This document shows positions 1 through 6,652 of a stretch of 7,448 bases of DNA, one piece after another. This stretch comes from Anaerolineaceae bacterium (lineage in GTDB: Bacteria; Chloroflexota; Anaerolineae; Anaerolineales; Anaerolineaceae). Below the pieces are notes generated by a model. The model was given only the letters and a program-made list of their open reading frames with translations, was not told the origin of the DNA and searched no databases. The stretch lies in contig JAIOTF010000417.1 of assembly GCA_021107195.1 (NCBI GenBank), positions 1 through 7,448 of the forward strand, in the 5' to 3' direction. The number at the start of each line of letters is the position of its first letter. The first letter of the stretch is position 1. A program made the translations under genes and the position numbers.

Positions 1-755
1 AAAAAAAGCGGAACAACGATCTGTGATTTTATGCTGCTGCGGCTGGGTTTATTACTCGGCTTGAAATCGGGATCCAGGGATACGTCTTTGATCAAAGCGG
101 GTTTCCTGGTGTGAAAGAATCTGCCAACCTGGCTGCCATCAACTTCAAATTCAAGCTCTTTGATATCGCTGTCTTTGAAGCCAGCCCAGGCTTGAACTTT
201 GACAACTTTTCTTTCTTTGTCATAAAAAAAGATCGAGGCAGCTTCGGCGGGAGGAATGATCTTAACAATTTGATCTGCAATGAAAAACAGCAGGTCATTC
301 AGGTTAGTTTCAGCGCCTGCCTGGCGGCTCAGGTCCAGCAGCATCATAATTTCATGCTGCGCCTGTTGTTTTTCATCACGCGCCACTTTTTTCTTAATTG
401 AATTATTCACTGCTGCCCCCAGGCGCCTCAGACGGTCTTTCATCAGGTAGTCGTCAGCGCCCGCGCGCATGCACTCCATGGCAAGTTCCTCACTGATCTC
501 GGCTGACACAACAATGCAGGGGATATCGAAACCGCTTTTATTCAGCAGGTGCAGGGCTTCTTGACCGGCGAATTGGGGCAGATAGTAATCAGAGAGGATT
601 AGATCGAGTTCTGGTTTGAGGCGGGCAGCAAAATCTTTTTCATTATCCACTAACTGCCAGTCGGGCTCAAAACCGGCCCGGCGCAGCTCAAGCAGCATGA
701 GCTCCGCGTCAATTGGATTATCTTCCAGGATCAACACATTCAACGGTTTAGGCAT
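1..755 (-). CDS. Response regulator with REC and GAF domains, C-terminus beyond the window (partial)
   Basis: The minus-strand frame stays open for 251 codons from ATG at 755-753 to the window edge, so the C-terminus is missing. Residues about 5-125 form a receiver (REC) domain: acidic pocket E11/D12, phosphoacceptor D56 in the context LILSDYYLP, switch residue S84 and conserved K106 in DDYLMKD. A short charged helical linker follows. From about residue 140 to the edge the pattern is that of a GAF domain (LLFFIADQIVKIIPP, then AASIFFYDKERKVVKVQAW, then KPALIKDVS). Proteins with this order often continue into a histidine kinase, cyclase or phosphatase module, but the output lies outside the window, so the role is only 'two-component signalling, cytoplasmic'. 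The start is supported by a GAGAG ribosome site 6 nt upstream. The ATG overlaps the stop of the upstream response-regulator remnant by 8 nt (ATGCCTAA), which points to former translational coupling. All receiver key residues are intact, so this gene itself looks functional. Confidence 0.85.
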   Translation of the reverse strand, partial: MPKPLNVLILEDNPIDAELMLLELRRAGFEPDWQLVDNEKDFAARLKPELDLILSDYYLPQFAGQEALHLLNKSGFDIPCIVVSAEISEELAMECMRAGADDYLMKDRLRRLGAAVNNSIKKKVARDEKQQAQHEIMMLLDLSRQAGAETNLNDLLFFIADQIVKIIPPAEAASIFFYDKERKVVKVQAWAGFKDSDIKELEFEVDGSQVGRFFHTRKPALIKDVSLDPDFKPSNKPSRSSIKSQIVVPLF

Positions 756-945
756 AATGAACTCTCTTTATCTGAAAATACAGATCATAGGGCAGCTTGC
801 ACTCCGGAGGTTGTTGTTGCGCCGGCGGTTCATTCAGCAGCCAGTACATCCCGATTTCACGGACGGTTTCAGTGAACCGTTTGAAGTCAACCGATTTGAC
901 AATGCAACTGTTGATCCCCAGTCTGCAGCTTTCCAAAATGTCACT
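748..945 (-). pseudogene. C-terminal remnant of an Rcp1-like CheY response regulator
   Basis: The 65-residue open frame before the TAA at 750-748 reads like the last third of an Rcp1-type single-domain response regulator: DILESCRLGINSCIVKSVDF, then FTETVREIGMYWLLNEPP. In this family the usual pattern is S-Y-x-L-G-x-N-S-Y-I-x-K-P-V-D-F followed by a conserved FxxxVRxIGxYWLLxNxPP tail. The conserved lysine is present, but three family positions are altered: Y to C twice and the cis-proline after the lysine to S. The phosphoacceptor half is absent. The same frame hits TAA at 948-946, and none of the three upstream frames I translated gives the expected beta-4 strand or an aspartate-bearing segment. 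Full-length members have about 140-150 residues, so more than half is lost. Its stop overlaps the start of the REC-GAF gene, consistent with an ancestral two-gene operon. A re-initiated short peptide from TTG at 936 is possible but unlikely to be functional. Family recognition is by eye. Confidence 0.7.
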
Positions 946-1065
946 TTACAGCTGATCCACATCGCGCATAGCGAAGCCAACGCTGAAATAAATCATGCCA
1001 CCTTTGATAATTTTGCTACTGATTTCTCCCCGTTCGATTTGAAGTCCTGCCAGGGCTTGTTCCAT
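946..1065 (-). other. 39-codon ORF of unknown nature abutting the response-regulator remnant
   Basis: An ATG at 1065-1063 opens 39 codons (beginning MEQALAGLQIERGEIS, ending GFAMRDVDQL) that stop at 948-946, exactly where the response-regulator remnant becomes open. I do not recognise the peptide. It has no clear ribosome binding site, but it sits 2 nt after a near-perfect extended -10 element, too close for a normal leader. It may be the tail of inserted DNA that cut the response regulator, or chance. I do not claim it is a gene. Confidence 0.15.
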
Positions 1066-1067
1066 TT

Positions 1068-1076
1068 ATTATACCA
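1068..1076 (-). promoter_or_regulatory. Extended -10 promoter element reading towards the response-regulator genes
   Basis: Read on the minus strand the bases are TGGTATAAT, a perfect match to the extended -10 consensus (TGnTATAAT). No good -35 hexamer is seen 16-18 nt upstream; extended -10 promoters can work without one. Transcription from here would start near 1061, inside the 39-codon ORF, and run through the response-regulator remnant into the REC-GAF gene. It may therefore be the surviving promoter of that gene. The call rests on sequence match only. Confidence 0.4.
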
Positions 1077-1093
1077 ATTATTCAGCAAGAATA

Positions 1094-1113
1094 CCTCGTG
1101 GTTTGCCACGAGG
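1094..1113. repeat. Perfect inverted repeat (8-bp stem, 4-nt loop) in intergenic DNA
   Basis: CCTCGTGG at 1094-1101 is followed by TTTG and its exact reverse complement CCACGAGG at 1106-1113. There is no T-tract on either side, so it is not a standard intrinsic terminator. It lies about 20 nt from the extended -10 element and 36 nt from a second small palindrome (CCGCTTGCGG at 1150-1159). Such grouping is typical of short dispersed intergenic repeats, but only one copy is in this window, so that reading is inference. Confidence 0.5.
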
Positions 1114-1370
1114 GTTCCACGCTTGGGCAAAATTCCGTAGTATTCCGTCCGCTTGCGGCGGGGACAGGAATTTTGAGAGTTTTTCAGTAAGCGTGGGGGT
1201 GAGATACTGCGCGTTAACACGGTATCAAGGTAAATGACCATCCGGGCGGCTGACCAGAACCCGCTGATATTGTCGCAGGTATGGATTTTTTTGTCATCAT
1301 GGATTAATATTGAAATAGCAAACATCCCTCCGCAAGGGGTGGGTTACAGTTCATATCAGGGAGAGAAAAA

Positions 1371-2408
1371 ATGAGTTTACGTGATGAGATCATGGAGCAG
1401 CCCCAACTGATTGGCCGTTTGCTGGCGAATCAATGGGATCATATTCAAATGGTGGCAAACGAGATCCGCGAGCGTGAGATCAATTTCATCTTCTTGTCAG
1501 CACGCGGCACTTCTGACCATGCTGGTTTGTATGCCAAATATCTGTGGGGCGCACACAACAAACTGCCCATCGCTTTGGCAGCTCCTTCTTTGTTCAGCAT
1601 CTATCAGCAGCCGCCAGCGTTAAAGAATGCGCTTGTCGTGGGCATCTCCCAATCCGGAGAGTCGCCGGATATCGTCAGTGTCATCGCCGAAGGCCGGCGG
1701 CAGGGGATATTGACCCTCTCCCTGACCAATGCGCCGCAATCCCCGATGGCACAGGCCGGCGAACTGCACGTTAATGTCATGGCTGGCCCCGAGTTGGCGG
1801 TGGCCGCCACCAAAAGCTATACCGCCCAATTGTTGAGCATTGCCCTGCTTTCGGTTGCCCTGAAAGGGGATAAAGAGCGGCTGGAAGAGATTGCGAGGCT
1901 GCCGCATGCTTTGCAGGCTGTGCTGGATCAGGAAGAGCACATTGCCGGCTTGGCAAAACGCTACCGTTTTATGAATCAGTGTGTCATTTGTGGCCGCGGC
2001 TATAACTACGCCACGGCCTATGAATGGTCTTTGAAGCTGAAAGAAATGTCCTATGTCGTCTCGGTGCCGTACTCGTCTGCCGATTTTCGCCATGGGCCGA
2101 TTGCCATTGTAAGCCAGGGGTTCCCGGTATTTGCAGTGATGCCTTCCGGAGCGGTATTCGATGATCTGCTGGTCCTGGTGCAAAATCTCAAACAGGAACA
2201 CCTGGTTGATTTATTGGTCATCTCGGACCGCCAGGAGGCGCTCGATTTGGCCGATGTTGCCATCCCGTTACCACAGGATATTCCTGAATGGCTCAGCCCC
2301 ATCGCCAGTATTCTTGCCGGCCAGTTATTCGCCTATTATCCGACACAGGCGAAAGGTTTCAATACCGAATCGCCGCGGGGCTTGCATAAAGTTACGCTTA
2401 CGCAATAG
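1371..2408 (+). CDS. Stand-alone SIS-domain amino-sugar-phosphate isomerase/deaminase (GlmS isomerase-domain family)
   Basis: This 345-residue protein matches the C-terminal isomerase half of glucosamine-6-phosphate synthase (GlmS) but has no N-terminal glutaminase domain, so it cannot be a normal GlmS. It has two tandem SIS sugar-phosphate-binding folds. The first includes SARGTSDH (residues 43-50), ISQSGESPD (92-100) and PELAVAATKSYTAQL (140-154). The second includes CGRGYNYATAYEWSLKLKE (207-225) and SADFRHGPIAI (236-246). Residues matching the catalytic Glu488, His504 and Lys603 of E. coli GlmS appear to be E225, H241 and K340; the tail SPRGLHKVTLTQ parallels PRNLAKSVTVE. With catalytic residues kept and no amidotransferase domain, a cytoplasmic aldose-ketose isomerase/deaminase role is likely, for example the NagB-II type of glucosamine-6-phosphate deaminase, or AgaS- or FrlB-like activities. 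The substrate is not proven. The ATG has AGGGAG 7 nt upstream. The gene stands alone, with no sugar transporter or kinase beside it. Confidence 0.85.
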   Translation: MSLRDEIMEQPQLIGRLLANQWDHIQMVANEIREREINFIFLSARGTSDHAGLYAKYLWGAHNKLPIALAAPSLFSIYQQPPALKNALVVGISQSGESPDIVSVIAEGRRQGILTLSLTNAPQSPMAQAGELHVNVMAGPELAVAATKSYTAQLLSIALLSVALKGDKERLEEIARLPHALQAVLDQEEHIAGLAKRYRFMNQCVICGRGYNYATAYEWSLKLKEMSYVVSVPYSSADFRHGPIAIVSQGFPVFAVMPSGAVFDDLLVLVQNLKQEHLVDLLVISDRQEALDLADVAIPLPQDIPEWLSPIASILAGQLFAYYPTQAKGFNTESPRGLHKVTLTQ

Positions 2409-2492
2409 AAGAAGCGCACATTGTTTGTACAGTATATTTTCCACCCCGTCCAGTATTCAGGACAGCGTCTTAATCTGCAACGGGAGGGGATT

Positions 2493-2738
2493 GTGGAATT
2501 AATATTGTTTCAACTACGATCATGGACGATTGCACCGCAATATGTGGGGGATAGTGGCGAATATGATCACAAACCCCGCGATGAAAGGGATATAGCAGTT
2601 AATGATTCGTTAAATCCGGGTAAAAAAGCGAATCAGTTTGTTCCAATAATATTGACCCCGTATAATATTTTGGGTATACTTGCGGATTGTGTGGGTCTTG
2701 TTAACCAGCCAATGGGCAGGTGCAGGCCCGTGTATTGA
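2493..2738 (+). CDS. Doubtful small hypothetical ORF with a strong ribosome binding site
   Basis: A GTG at 2493 follows GGGAGGGG (2482-2489), an excellent ribosome binding site at correct spacing, and opens 81 codons. The middle of the product is hydrophilic (SGEYDHKPRDERDIAVNDSL) and protein-like in composition, and the ends are more hydrophobic. I do not recognise any domain. The frame is also open upstream to a TTG at 2421. Against it: its last third lies over the promoters of the exchanger gene, there is no clear promoter for it, and GTG plus a purine run can arise by chance. It could be a small protein, a decayed gene or spurious. Confidence 0.18.
   Translation: MELILFQLRSWTIAPQYVGDSGEYDHKPRDERDIAVNDSLNPGKKANQFVPIILTPYNILGILADCVGLVNQPMGRCRPVY
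2638..2680 (+). promoter_or_regulatory. Two overlapping sigma70-type promoters for the cation exchanger
   Basis: The better pair is TTGACC (2652-2657) and TATACT (2675-2680), 17 nt apart, each matching consensus at 5 of 6 bases. A second pair is TTGTTC (2638-2643) and a perfect TATAAT (2661-2666), also 17 nt apart. The second -10 falls inside the spacer of the first pair, so the two promoters could not be occupied at the same time. Starts would be near 2673 and 2687, giving leaders of about 110-125 nt. Confidence 0.6.
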
Positions 2739-2797
2739 TTAATAAAGTCTAAATGCATATGTATTGAGCATTCATTATTCGTTTCAGGAGGAACACT

Positions 2798-3823
2798 GTG
2801 TTGGCTTCACAAAGTCTTTGGGTCGTCTCCCTCGTCGGCATCGCTGCATTGGCGGTGCTGGTACTTAGCTCAAACGAGGCGGTCAAAAAACTGGTCGGGA
2901 TCGCTTCATATTTCAATCTATCTTCCACTTTCATGGGCATGACGGTGATCTCTCTGTCCACCAGTATTCCTGAAATCACAGCTCATATCACGGCTTCAGT
3001 CAATATTCTGACCGGGACACTGGATTATGAGACCGGTTCAGCCATCGTGTTGGGCGCTAATATCGGGTCAGATGTGGTTCAGCAAACCCTGGTGATGGGC
3101 ATCATTGTCTTGTTGGCTGGAACGATGTATTTCCGCCGCTACTTCCTGTGGAAGAGCATGATCCCGATGATCACCACTACCCTGATGTGCATCATTCTGG
3201 GGATGGACGGTATCTATTCCCGTGTAGACGGCGCTATCCTTTTTGGTTCATTCATTGTTTATAGTTATTATTTGTATCATGATGAGCGCAAGCATTTCAA
3301 GAAAGAGGACAACATTCACGAAAGCGAGAAGATTGCAGAGAACGTACCGCAATCACTTAAAGCGGTTGGTGTGGATGTGCTCATCTCCCTTGGGATGATC
3401 GGATTGACCATTGTGGCTGCGGCGATCGTGCTGCAGTTGACCGAGTTTCTGGTGAATCGGACAGGGATCAGTGGTTCCTTGATCGGTGTGGTCACCCTGG
3501 GATTGGCCTCGGCCTTGCCGGAATTGACTACTGCCATTGCAGGAATCGGCAATAAAGAGCACGGCATCTCGCTGGGCGCACTGATTGGCAGCAATATCAC
3601 CAACCCGCTGGTCGCCATCGGCGGCGGGGCATTGGTTTCTACCTATTGGGTGCCGCGGCCGCTGGTTGCCTGGGACTTACCCTGGGAGACGATCACCGGC
3701 ATGATCTTGTGGGGGATTCTTTGGTTCACCAAAGGCAGGCTCAAGAAGGGGCATGCCATCTATCTGATCGTACTGTATTTCATCTACATTTTTGCCCGGG
3801 CATATTTCTTCGCCGTGGATTAA
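2798..3823 (+). CDS. Sodium/calcium exchanger family (CaCA) membrane antiporter, YrbG-like
   Basis: This 341-residue integral membrane protein has the two inverted alpha repeats of the Ca2+:cation antiporter superfamily. The first repeat has STSIPEITAHITAS (residues 53-66) and GANIGSD (86-92). The second has ASALPELTTAIAG (237-249) and GALIGSNITNP (260-270). E59 and E242 occupy the positions of the ion-binding glutamates in the archaeal exchanger NCX_Mj. Long hydrophobic segments around the repeats fit about ten membrane helices, and a charged cytoplasmic loop (about 162-185, HDERKHFKKEDNIHESEK) separates the halves. It probably exports Ca2+ or another cation using a Na+ or H+ gradient; the ion is not determined. 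The start is GTG at 2798, 5 nt after AGGAGGA (2786-2792); a TTG at 2801 is the only close alternative. The repeats are less canonical than usual: STS and ASA replace the common GTS, and D92 is found where GSN is more usual. The gene is transcribed alone, between its own promoters and a strong terminator. Confidence 0.9.
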   Translation: MLASQSLWVVSLVGIAALAVLVLSSNEAVKKLVGIASYFNLSSTFMGMTVISLSTSIPEITAHITASVNILTGTLDYETGSAIVLGANIGSDVVQQTLVMGIIVLLAGTMYFRRYFLWKSMIPMITTTLMCIILGMDGIYSRVDGAILFGSFIVYSYYLYHDERKHFKKEDNIHESEKIAENVPQSLKAVGVDVLISLGMIGLTIVAAAIVLQLTEFLVNRTGISGSLIGVVTLGLASALPELTTAIAGIGNKEHGISLGALIGSNITNPLVAIGGGALVSTYWVPRPLVAWDLPWETITGMILWGILWFTKGRLKKGHAIYLIVLYFIYIFARAYFFAVD

Positions 3824-3873
3824 TGCCGAGGATGCGCTTGCTGCGGTGAGATGCTCCGGGAAGACAAGACTGG

Positions 3874-3902
3874 CGGGTGCGCAACATTGCGCACCCGTTT
3901 TT
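3874..3902 (+). terminator. Rho-independent terminator of the exchanger gene
   Basis: CGGGTGCGCAA (3874-3884) pairs perfectly with TTGCGCACCCG (3887-3897), which is effectively a 10-bp GC-rich stem with an ACAT loop. TTTTT (3898-3902) follows directly. It lies 50 nt after the exchanger stop codon and insulates the ECF operon downstream. Confidence 0.9.
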
Positions 3903-4018
3903 GATTATGAAAACTGCCACTGAGCTTGCACCTGCCCCTTTGGGGTCGACATCGTGCCCGCAGGGTAAGCGAATGGTTTGATTTTACCTGCTACGTCCTG
4001 CAAAAGAGAGAAAGGCTG

Positions 4019-4027
4019 TGATAGAAT
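4019..4027 (+). promoter_or_regulatory. Extended -10 promoter of the ecfA-ecfT operon
   Basis: TGATAGAAT matches the extended -10 pattern (TGn plus TAGAAT, 5 of 6 bases). The nearest -35-like hexamer, CTGCAA at 3998-4003, is poor. Transcription should begin near 4034. That leaves about 9 nt before the ATG at 4043 and about 45 nt before the ATG at 4079, too short for a riboswitch in front of the operon. Confidence 0.45.
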
Positions 4028-4078
4028 CATTCGCCGCATAAAATGGAAAGACCAGCCAATGAGGGTGATCCGGGTGCG

Positions 4079-5824
4079 ATGAGCAATCTGATTGAAATTG
4101 ATAACCTGACCTATTCATATTCCCTGTCTGGTGAAGATGACCAGCCGGTGTTGAGCGGTATTTCCCTGCAAATTGCGGCAGGAGAACTCGTTGCAATTAT
4201 CGGCGCCAACGGGTCTGGCAAGACCACCCTGGCACGCCATCTGAATGGTCTTCTGCTGCCGACAGAAGGCCAGGTACGCATTGCCGGGCTGGATACGCGC
4301 CTTGCCGAAAATCGCCAGACGATCCAGTCAACCGTGGGTATGGTTTTTCAGTTCCCTGAAGATCAAATGGTAGCGACGGTAGTCGAAGAGGATGTGGCCT
4401 TCGGACCGGAAAATCTCGGATTGCCATTAGCAGAAGTACGCCGGCGCGTGGAAGCTGCTTTGCGGGAAGTGGAGATGTGGGAATGGCGCACACGTCCCCC
4501 GCATTTGCTCTCTGCCGGACAAATGCAACGGGTCGCTTTGGCCGGGGTTTTGGCGATGCGCCCGCGCTGTATCGTTTTTGACGAAGCGACCGCCATGCTT
4601 GATCCCGCCGGACGGCAGATGGTGATGAACATGCTCCATCGCTTGCATCAGGAAGGGTTGACCATCCTCTATATTACCCATTTCATGGAAGAGGCTGCCC
4701 AGGCAGGGCGGGTGATAGTCCTCGATCAGGGACAGGTGGCTTTGGACGATTCACCGCAAGAGGTGTTCGCGGACGCCGGGCAGTTGGAAAAACTGGGTCT
4801 GGACCTCCCGCCCGCTGTGGAAGCCGCGCACCTGCTGAGACCCGTCTTTCCTGATTTGCCGGAAGGATTGCTGACCATGGGGGCTTTGCTGGCCTCCCTG
4901 CCACATGCTCCTGAATCTGTCGCTGCTTTCGGGACTGCATCAGAATCACACGCTCAGGCAGAATCCGCAGCCTTCATTGAGGTGACTGGCTTATCCCATA
5001 TCTATTTAAGAGATACTCCCTTTGCCCATCAGGCATTGCGCGATGTGGACTTGCAGGTTGCAGAGGGTAGCGCGCAGGGGCTGATCGGCGGCACCGGTTC
5101 GGGAAAATCCACTTTGATGCAGCATTTGAATGGCCTGTTCAAACCGCAAACCGGACGTGTGCAGGTTGGCAGGTTTGACCTCAACCAAGCGGATGTCACC
5201 GTCCACCAGGTGTGTCAGTCGGTGGGACTGGTTTTTCAAAACCCGGAATCACAGTTCTTTGAACAGTATGCGGGCGACGAGATTGCCTATGGGCCGCGTA
5301 TACAAGGTATGCAGAAACCGGAACTGCGCCAGCGAGTGCAATGGGCTATGGATGTGGTTGGTCTGGATTTTGAGGCGTACAAGGATCGTCTGACTTTCAC
5401 CCTCAGCGGCGGCGAGCGGCGCAAGGTGGCTTTGGCAGCCATCCTCTCTTTGCAGCCGGAGGTGCTGCTGCTGGATGAACCTACGGCTGGTTTGGATCCG
5501 CAGTCACGCAAGGAGTTGATTGACCACTTGCAGGCGCTGCGCACAGCAGGCATGACACTTATCGTCTCGTCCCATCATATGGATGACATCGCCGCCTTGA
5601 CCGGGCGGGTGATGGTGCTGCATCAGGGCCAATCCGTGCTGGAGGGGACGCTGGGAGAGGTTTTTGCACATACTGAGAAGTTGAGTGCGCTGGGCCTTGC
5701 CCCGCCGCCTGCGGCGCGCATTGCTGAGGCATTGCGCCGCAATGGCTGGCCTTTGCCGGCCGGGATTGTGGATTTGCCGGGACTGGAAGAAGCACTGGCG
5801 GATTTCCCGGGAGGCGGTCAGTGA
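4079..5824 (+). CDS. ecfA: Energy-coupling factor transporter ATPase, EcfA1-EcfA2 fusion
   Basis: This is a 581-residue protein with two complete ABC ATPase domains in one chain. It powers an ECF-type importer on the cytoplasmic face of the membrane. Domain 1 has Walker A GANGSGKTT (42-50), Q-loop Q91 in VFQFPEDQ, signature LSAGQ (144-148), Walker B with E169 in FDEATAMLDP and H-loop H201. Domain 2 has GGTGSGKST (337-345), Q387 in VFQNPESQFFE, LSGGE (442-446), E467 in LLLDEPTAGLDP and H499. DEATAMLD in the first half and DEPTAGLD in the second are the usual EcfA1 and EcfA2 signatures, and both sites look catalytically complete. A linker of about 70 residues (around 240-308) joins them. The signature A146 in place of G is the only small deviation. 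An in-frame ATG at 4043 would add 12 residues that look unlike the family; 4079 is preferred because the protein then begins directly with the fold, but its ribosome site is weak and the longer form is possible. The stop overlaps the ecfT start by 4 nt. Confidence 0.92.
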   Translation: MSNLIEIDNLTYSYSLSGEDDQPVLSGISLQIAAGELVAIIGANGSGKTTLARHLNGLLLPTEGQVRIAGLDTRLAENRQTIQSTVGMVFQFPEDQMVATVVEEDVAFGPENLGLPLAEVRRRVEAALREVEMWEWRTRPPHLLSAGQMQRVALAGVLAMRPRCIVFDEATAMLDPAGRQMVMNMLHRLHQEGLTILYITHFMEEAAQAGRVIVLDQGQVALDDSPQEVFADAGQLEKLGLDLPPAVEAAHLLRPVFPDLPEGLLTMGALLASLPHAPESVAAFGTASESHAQAESAAFIEVTGLSHIYLRDTPFAHQALRDVDLQVAEGSAQGLIGGTGSGKSTLMQHLNGLFKPQTGRVQVGRFDLNQADVTVHQVCQSVGLVFQNPESQFFEQYAGDEIAYGPRIQGMQKPELRQRVQWAMDVVGLDFEAYKDRLTFTLSGGERRKVALAAILSLQPEVLLLDEPTAGLDPQSRKELIDHLQALRTAGMTLIVSSHHMDDIAALTGRVMVLHQGQSVLEGTLGEVFAHTEKLSALGLAPPPAARIAEALRRNGWPLPAGIVDLPGLEEALADFPGGGQ

Positions 5825-6648
5825 GCGATTTCGAGTTCACGCAGCGCATGACCATCGGGCAGTATCTGCCTACTGGTTCGGCTTTGCACCGCCTGGATCC
5901 GCGCGCCCGCATAGTGATTTATATTGTCTTGCTGGCAGCGGTCACTTTCACGCCTGGGATATGGGGGCTGGTCTTTGGTTTACTGGTAATGTGTGTGGGT
6001 TTGCTGTGGGCGCACATTCCTTTGCGTTATGCCCTCAAGGGACTGCTGCCGCCGCTGCCTTTCTTGCTGATCCTGGCGATTATGCAGGTTTTTTTGCATC
6101 CGGGCGGGGCAGCAGAAACGGTGTTCTTTCAGCTTGGCCCGCTGTTGGTCACAACGGGGGGGATGGCAGCCGGCGGTATGATCTTGCTGCGCTTTGCAGC
6201 CCTTATTTTGGTGCTGAGTCTTTCTTCTTTTACTCTTTCTACTTCCGAATTGATTTTGGGGCTGCATCGTCTGCTGCGGCCGCTGGGCCGCATCGGCCTG
6301 CCGGTGGAAGACCTGGTCTTAATGATCCAGGTTACCCTGCGTTTTATTCCTTTTCTGATGCAGGCCGCAGAGCGGATCGTCAAGGCGCAGGCTTCCCGTG
6401 GAGCCGCCTGGGGCAAAGGCAGCGGCGGACCGCTGCGCCGCGCCCGCCATATCCTGCCGATGATCGTACCTTTGTTTCTCACCAGCTTGCGCCGCGCCGA
6501 GAACCTGGCCCTGGCGATGGATGCCCGCGGCTATGGCGCAGCAACAGAACGCACCTCCATGCGCGAATTGCATTTCCGAGCTTGGGATTGGCTGGCGGTT
6601 GCGGTGGGCATCCTGCTTGCGGCTGTGATCTTGCTGCCGATGGTTTAA
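5821..6648 (+). CDS. ecfT: Energy-coupling factor transmembrane protein EcfT
   Basis: This 275-residue membrane protein is the T component of the ECF importer. It couples ATP hydrolysis by EcfA to reorientation of the S component. The N-terminus has the usual LHRLDPRAR (22-30) before the first membrane segment, and several hydrophobic helices follow. The two coupling helices carry the family's short X-R-G motifs: SRG at 192-194 (KAQASRGAAW) and ARG at 235-237 (AMDARGYGA). These arginines dock into the grooves of the two ATPase domains in known structures. The start is GTG at 5821 in a GTGA overlap with the ecfA stop, with GGGAGG about 6 nt upstream, so translation is coupled. Length and motifs are normal for the family. 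The gene ends 5 nt before a strong hairpin. Confidence 0.92.
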   Translation: MSDFEFTQRMTIGQYLPTGSALHRLDPRARIVIYIVLLAAVTFTPGIWGLVFGLLVMCVGLLWAHIPLRYALKGLLPPLPFLLILAIMQVFLHPGGAAETVFFQLGPLLVTTGGMAAGGMILLRFAALILVLSLSSFTLSTSELILGLHRLLRPLGRIGLPVEDLVLMIQVTLRFIPFLMQAAERIVKAQASRGAAWGKGSGGPLRRARHILPMIVPLFLTSLRRAENLALAMDARGYGAATERTSMRELHFRAWDWLAVAVGILLAAVILLPMV

Positions 6649-6652
6649 GAAA

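Larger units (their letters stand above)
1066..1370. other. Intergenic region without a convincing gene; possible dispersed repeat
   Basis: Both strands carry open frames across part of this stretch (minus 993-1325 and the end of a plus frame at 1140). Neither has a good ribosome site, a recognisable domain or normal protein composition, and the two overlap each other. The segment holds the extended -10 element, the 8-bp hairpin and the 10-bp palindrome at 1150-1159. Close to the next gene there is an AT-rich patch (1291-1316) with TTGTCA at 1291-1296 and TAATAT at 1305-1310, but these are not spaced as a standard promoter pair, so no promoter is called for the SIS gene. The last bases before 1371 hold its ribosome binding site (AGGGAG, 1358-1363). 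Confidence 0.4.
2409..2797. other. 389-nt gap between the SIS gene and the exchanger gene
   Basis: No terminator with a T-tract is seen after the SIS gene; the nearest structure is a weak GTCC/GGAC hairpin around 2449-2464. The gap contains one doubtful small ORF (2493-2738) and the tandem promoters at 2638-2680. From the predicted start near 2687 a leader of about 110 nt runs to the exchanger gene. It can form a short GGGC/GCCC hairpin (2714-2729) and an AATGC/GCATT pair further on, but I see no conserved core of the yybP-ykoY (manganese) or any other known riboswitch. Confidence 0.45.

Noticed and set aside
616..1140. Plus-strand 174-codon open frame
   Set aside because: It lies antisense to the REC start and the response-regulator remnant, has no ribosome site and shows no domain; the minus strand explains the region.
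993..1325. Minus-strand 110-codon frame across the repeat-like region
   Set aside because: It has no ribosome site and includes the hairpin and palindrome. Its composition (rich in R, S, N, with no fold pattern) looks like translated repeat DNA.
2687..2797. Possible yybP-ykoY manganese riboswitch in the exchanger leader
   Set aside because: The leader is long enough, but only weak short hairpins are seen and none of the conserved motif bases.
3903..4042. Possible riboswitch (TPP, cobalamin, THF) upstream of the ECF operon
   Set aside because: No conserved riboswitch core was found, and the segment lies upstream of the predicted -10 element, so it would not be in the transcript.
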